A DNA stretch of 64,000 nucleotides from assembly GCA_947497315.1 (NCBI GenBank), contig CANMFX010000001.1, forward strand, positions 124,001-188,000, read 5' to 3'. How positions within the stretch are numbered: position 1 is the first letter of the stretch; each line of letters opens with the position of its first letter. This DNA is from an uncultured Sphingomonadaceae bacterium. Lineage in GTDB: Bacteria; Pseudomonadota; Alphaproteobacteria; Sphingomonadales; Sphingomonadaceae. Both the position numbers and the translations under genes were made by a program. The notes below the pieces were generated by a model. The model did no database searches, was not told the DNA's origin, and saw nothing but the letters and a program-made list of their open reading frames with translations. Below are positions 60,949 to 64,000 of this stretch, piece after piece.

Positions 60949-61482
60949 TTAGCGTTTTGAGAATTGGAAGCTCTTACGCGCTTTCGCTTTACCGTATTTC
61001 TTACGCTCAACCTTACGGCTATCGCGGGTTAGGAAGCCTGCCGCTTTAACCGTGGAGCGCAGGGCTGGCTCATATTTGGTCAGGGCCTGCGAAATACCAT
61101 GTTTCACAGCACCGGCCTGACCGGATAGTCCGCCACCTTTGACCGTAACGTCAACATCATATTGACCTTCACGATCGGTAATCGCGAAAACCTGATTCAG
61201 AACCAGACGTAGCGTTGGGCGTGCGAAATAAGTTTCCTGATCGCGGCCGTTGACCGTGATCTTGCCCTTGCCGGGCTTCAGCCAAACGCGCGCAACCGCG
61301 TCTTTACGACGACCGGTCGCGTATGCGCGGCCATATTGGTCCAGCTCCTGCTCGCGCAGCGGCATGGTTGATACGGGCGGCTCAGCGGTATCGGCCGCGC
61401 CGCCTTCAGCAGCAGGCGCGTCGGTTACGGCATCGCCAGCAATTTCTTTAAGATCAGCGAGATCGGTTTTTACATCAGACAT
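60949..61482 (-). CDS. rpsI: 30S ribosomal protein S9 (uS9)
   Basis: A 177-residue S9. The conserved core begins near residue 50 ([22 protein letters not shown]) and ends with the family tail [17 protein letters not shown], whose final Lys-Arg contacts the P-site tRNA. The N-terminal 45 residues ([20 protein letters not shown], Ala/Glu rich) are an extension absent from E. coli S9 (130 residues) but typical of alphaproteobacteria. Its ATG overlaps the rplM stop as TAATG. Confidence 0.97.
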   Translation of the reverse strand: MSDVKTDLADLKEIAGDAVTDAPAAEGGAADTAEPPVSTMPLREQELDQYGRAYATGRRKDAVARVWLKPGKGKITVNGRDQETYFARPTLRLVLNQVFAITDREGQYDVDVTVKGGGLSGQAGAVKHGISQALTKYEPALRSTVKAAGFLTRDSRKVERKKYGKAKARKSFQFSKR

Positions 61483-61961
61483 TATGCGCTCACCTTGTTC
61501 TTGCGGTTCATGGAAGCCACGTCGAGCGGCTGTGGGTCTTGGCCGGCATAAGGATGCTCGGTGCCATTGAAGAGGTGCAGGTTACGCATCTGCGCAAAGC
61601 CCAGCGGACCTTTTGGAATCATGCGTTCAACCGCTTTTTCCAAAACACGCTCAGGGAATTGACCTTCAAGGACTTTTTCCGCTGTGCGCTCTTTCAAGCC
61701 GCCGGGATAGCCGGTGTGCTTGTAGTAGATTTTGTTCTTGGTCTTGTTGCCAGTGAACTTCACTTTGCCAGCATTGATCACAATGACATGATCGCCGCAA
61801 TCCACGTGCGGGGTATAGCTTGGCTTGTGCTTGCCGCGCAGGATGTTGGCGATGATCGTGGCAACACGGCCAACAACCAGATTTTCGGCATCAATAATAT
61901 GCCATTTCTTTTCGACGTCTGCGGGTTTGACCGACTGCGTCTGTTTGGTGATACCCTTCAT
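61482..61961 (-). CDS. rplM: 50S ribosomal protein L13 (uL13)
   Basis: A 159-residue L13 ([50 protein letters not shown], then [36 protein letters not shown]). An early assembly protein of the 50S subunit. A strong CCAAAGGAG precedes the ATG. First gene of the pair with rpsI; the promoter and a leader hairpin lie at 62019-62077. Confidence 0.97.
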   Translation of the reverse strand: MKGITKQTQSVKPADVEKKWHIIDAENLVVGRVATIIANILRGKHKPSYTPHVDCGDHVIVINAGKVKFTGNKTKNKIYYKHTGYPGGLKERTAEKVLEGQFPERVLEKAVERMIPKGPLGFAQMRNLHLFNGTEHPYAGQDPQPLDVASMNRKNKVSA

Positions 61962-62018
61962 GGGATTTACTCCTTTGGAGCCCTCTTTTCAGGAGAGCGA
62001 CGAATCAAAATGATAAAA

Positions 62019-62077
62019 GCCGAGCGCAAAGCCCGGCCAAGTGGGGCGCTAATGACGGTGTTTTGTCGTCAAGTCAA
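62019..62077 (-). promoter_or_regulatory. Promoter and leader hairpin of rplM-rpsI
   Basis: On the minus strand TTGACT (62077-62072) and CATTAG (62054-62049) are 17 bases apart, placing the start near 62042. GCCGGGC (62037-62031) pairs with GCTCGGC (62025-62019) immediately after, and is followed by TTTTATCATTTT. This first hairpin of the leader, about 80 bases before the ATG, could be an L13-responsive or attenuator element. Confidence 0.6.
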
Positions 62078-62119
62078 GTGAAACTGCGGCTTTGCTGACG
62101 GGTATAATAATACCGTATC

Positions 62120-62443
62120 CTATTTCGCGATCTGTCCGGCAAGCCATTTTGCATAGTCGGCGTCACTGTCATCGGCTGACCAGCAGGTTATCGCTGGCGT
62201 GTCGTAACTATGCAGCGCTTTTACCCGTGCCATTGCCGCTTTGGCCGCTGATTTCATGGTTTTGAGCAGGACCGGATATTCCCGTTCCTCGCAAAGCTCT
62301 CCTTCCCAGACATATTGTGAGACCGCAGGTGCCAGATGATTGGCGCAGGCGATTAGCTGTTCGTCCAGCAATGTCCGCGCAACCTGATGGGCTTCTGCGC
62401 TTGATCCGAATGTTGTGTAAATCAGGGCCGGTTTGTCGGTCAT
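62120..62443 (-). CDS. cutA: CutA1 divalent-cation tolerance protein
   Basis: A 107-residue trimeric ferredoxin-like protein (PALIYTTFGSSAEAHQVARTLLDEQLIACAN, YVWEGELCEEREYPVLLKT, HSYDTPAITCW). Conserved landmarks are LIACAN and W-X-GE; copper binding in the family uses Cys and His near these points. Physiological role is still debated. Its ATG overlaps the ctaA stop as ATGA, so it is co-transcribed with heme A synthase. Confidence 0.94.
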   Translation of the reverse strand: MTDKPALIYTTFGSSAEAHQVARTLLDEQLIACANHLAPAVSQYVWEGELCEEREYPVLLKTMKSAAKAAMARVKALHSYDTPAITCWSADDSDADYAKWLAGQIAK

Positions 62444-63510
62444 GCCTTAACTATAGCAGGATTTTCACGGCCCAATATATGTATTCCCCAAGCGGTCGAG
62501 GCAACGACCAGCGCGCCGACGGCCTGATGCAGCACCGCCAATGTGATATCCATGCCTGTCATCACGGTCGCAATACCGAGCAATATCTGGGTGCCGAACG
62601 CGCTGTGAATGGCGACGGATGCCATGCGGGATTGTCCGCGAACCTTGCGCGCCAGCACAATCAGAAAGCCGACCGTGACCCACGCCCACCAGCGGTGAAT
62701 GAAGTGCGTGAGATAAGGGTCATTGTTTATCGCCGCCCATGCGCCGAAGGTGAAGTCAATACCTTCGGGCACAAAATGTTCATTCATCAGTGGCCATGTG
62801 TTGGAGACATAGCCTGCGTTTAGGCCAGCCACATAGGCGCCGAACAGCAATTGCAGAAACAGCACGAACGCGACCACCAGACCGAAGCCGGTCATACGCG
62901 AAGGCTTTGCTGCGCCGCCGGCCAGGCACTTTAAATCGAGCGCGGTCCACACCAGACAGGCAAGAATGAACAAGGCCATCAGCAAATGAGTCGCGAGCCG
63001 GAAATGGCTGACATCGGTCAGCTCAGACAGGCCCGAACTGACCATCCACCAGCCGATAAATCCCTGTAGTCCGCCGAGAAACAGCAAGGCCGTCAGGCGC
63101 CAGCCATAGCCGGTTGGAATCGCGCGCTTCATGGCAAAATAGAGAAACGGCAGGGCAAAGGCGAGGCCGATGACGCGGCCGAGCAGCCGGTGCACCCATT
63201 CCCAGAAATAGATGAATTTGAAATCCGCCAACGTCATGCCTGCGGGTCCGGTGATTTCAATATATTCCGGGATCTGCTTGTATTTTTCAAATTCCGACAG
63301 CCAGTCCGCTTCACTCAAAGGCGGGATCGCGCCCATGATCGGTTTCCATTCGGTAATCGACAAACCTGATTCGGTCAGCCGCGTGATACCGCCGACAATC
63401 ACCATGATGAAGACGAGGAAAGCGACCGACAACAGCCAACTGGCAATCGCTATCGGCCTACTTTGCAATGCCCCGTTTCGAGGCGCCTGAGACTGCGCAA
63501 TACTGCTCAT
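62440..63510 (-). CDS. ctaA: Heme A synthase CtaA (COX15 type)
   Basis: A 356-residue, eight-helix membrane protein that hydroxylates heme O to heme A for aa3 oxidases. The heme-binding histidines lie in WEWVHRLLGRVIG, FRLATHLLMALF, THFIHRWWAWV and AVLHQAVGALV. The GITRLTESGLSITEWKPI signature is near the N-terminus. It indicates that the organism also has an aa3-type oxidase elsewhere, besides cbb3. Ends by overlapping cutA. Confidence 0.95.
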   Translation of the reverse strand: MSSIAQSQAPRNGALQSRPIAIASWLLSVAFLVFIMVIVGGITRLTESGLSITEWKPIMGAIPPLSEADWLSEFEKYKQIPEYIEITGPAGMTLADFKFIYFWEWVHRLLGRVIGLAFALPFLYFAMKRAIPTGYGWRLTALLFLGGLQGFIGWWMVSSGLSELTDVSHFRLATHLLMALFILACLVWTALDLKCLAGGAAKPSRMTGFGLVVAFVLFLQLLFGAYVAGLNAGYVSNTWPLMNEHFVPEGIDFTFGAWAAINNDPYLTHFIHRWWAWVTVGFLIVLARKVRGQSRMASVAIHSAFGTQILLGIATVMTGMDITLAVLHQAVGALVVASTAWGIHILGRENPAIVKA

Positions 63511-63651
63511 GATCGGCTATGTGATGCCAAAACCACTGCCTGACAAGTATTGCACTCTAAAAACTGGCACATATTCTGGAATGATATGTTGTATCTTAAC
63601 ACTTGGCGGCCTATATCTGAATAAACAAACAACGTAATGGATAGCTGAGTC

Positions 63652-64000
63652 GTGTTTACGACGTCGAACCTTTGGAACAAAGACGGCCTTTTGGGCAAGG
63701 ATGGATTGTGGGACCGTATCGCGGTGCTCGTCTCTGGCCTGTGCCTGGTCCATTGCATATCCACGATGGTTTTTGTTGCTTTACTGTCATCGGCGGCGGG
63801 CGCATTGCTCGACCCGATCGTCCATGAAATCGGCATTGGTGTGGCCATTGCCCTCGGCCTGTTCACCCTCGGCCGCGGCGTAATGGATCATGGCTATATC
63901 ATGCCGGCCGCGATTGGCGGCCTCGGCCTCGGTATCATGGCAGGCGCGATCACCATTGGTCATCAGGGCGATCATGGCGGCGGAGAAATCCTTTTCACCA
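63652..64000 (+). CDS. MerC-domain membrane protein (5' part, runs off the edge)
   Basis: A GTG at 63652 opens a frame of at least 116 residues continuing past the window; an in-frame TGA at 63646 excludes earlier starts. After LWNKDGLLGKDGLWDR come membrane helices with the metal-site Cys pair SGLCLVHCIS, then VHEIGIGVAIALGLFTLGRG and HGYIMPAAIGGLGLGI, and the His/Gly/Asp-rich HQGDHGGGE. MerC-domain proteins move mercury or zinc; in many alphaproteobacteria they are zinc-regulated. Weak ribosome site. Confidence 0.7.
   Translation, partial: MFTTSNLWNKDGLLGKDGLWDRIAVLVSGLCLVHCISTMVFVALLSSAAGALLDPIVHEIGIGVAIALGLFTLGRGVMDHGYIMPAAIGGLGLGIMAGAITIGHQGDHGGGEILFT

Noticed and set aside
63560-63610. 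GATA-TGTTG-TATC sequence before the MerC-like gene as a Zur box
   Set aside because: Only a 4+4 dyad; the fit to the Zur consensus is too poor to claim although zinc control is plausible.
1-64000. tRNA, rRNA, CRISPR, insertion sequences, prophage or replication origin
   Set aside because: I looked for T-loop motifs, direct repeat arrays, transposase or integrase proteins and terminal inverted repeats and found none. Weak matches such as GGTTCGAGGC near 13100 lack a cloverleaf.

Overview
The window is a chromosomal segment of an alphaproteobacterium, most likely Sphingomonadales (Sphingorhabdus, Parasphingorhabdus or Sphingopyxis type). This rests on the set of protein types: a methionine synthase split into two genes, a complete ccoNOQPGHIS block with an FNR-type regulator in front, a Cdc48-type AAA ATPase, an S9 ribosomal protein with a long N-terminal extension, and DUF1489 and DUF6628-like proteins. 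Genes are tightly packed, with many ATGA or TAATG stop/start overlaps. I see no tRNA, rRNA, insertion sequence, prophage gene or CRISPR array.

Layout. 1-2.1 kb: ferrous iron uptake (feoA end, feoB). 2.1-2.7 kb: ssb. 2.8-11.7 kb: FNR-type regulator, a perfect FNR box, and the cbb3 oxidase genes with their copper/maturation genes and a small Cys-rich tail gene. 11.8-16.3 kb: hydroxylase, rpoZ, phospholipase D-type enzyme, serine beta-lactamase-like lipoprotein, two small lipoproteins. 16.5-22.2 kb: an ArsR-methyltransferase fusion regulator, metF and split metH, behind a 24-bp perfect palindrome. 22.4-31.9 kb: beta-helix protein, exported phosphatase-family protein, ScsB-type reductant transporter with peroxiredoxin-like partner, a probable structured RNA, exported methyltransferase, uvrB. 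32-38 kb: DUF3617 lipoprotein, serine hydrolase, two VOC proteins, M20 amidohydrolase, DksA-like protein, membrane protein, ArsR/AHSA1 pair. 38.2-42.6 kb: ybgC-tolQRAB-pal.

Continuing: 42.6-48.4 kb carries a small beta-rich protein, a tandem M16 peptidase, a phospholipid-methyltransferase-like protein, a monooxygenase-fold protein and an MFS transporter. 48.4-52.5 kb: cdc48 and a divergent lysR separated by a structured intergenic region, then a small exported protein. 52.5-57.3 kb: Mur-ligase and LD-carboxypeptidase (divergent), CMD-family protein, YghU-type glutathione enzyme, lipoprotein, cyclophilin. 57.4-60.5 kb: mgtE, acetyltransferase, a Fur-boxed DUF6628-like gene, DUF1489. 60.5-64 kb: a probable small RNA, rplM-rpsI, cutA, ctaA and the start of a MerC-like gene.

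Themes: microaerobic respiration and metal supply (feoAB, cco, ctaA, cutA, MerC), the methionine cycle, envelope integrity (Tol-Pal, peptidoglycan enzymes, lipoproteins) and periplasmic redox. The most worthwhile leads are regulatory: two ArsR-type genes whose operators sit inside near-leaderless promoters, two probable small RNAs, a terminator-like structure in the cdc48 leader, and a Fur-boxed gene of unknown function.
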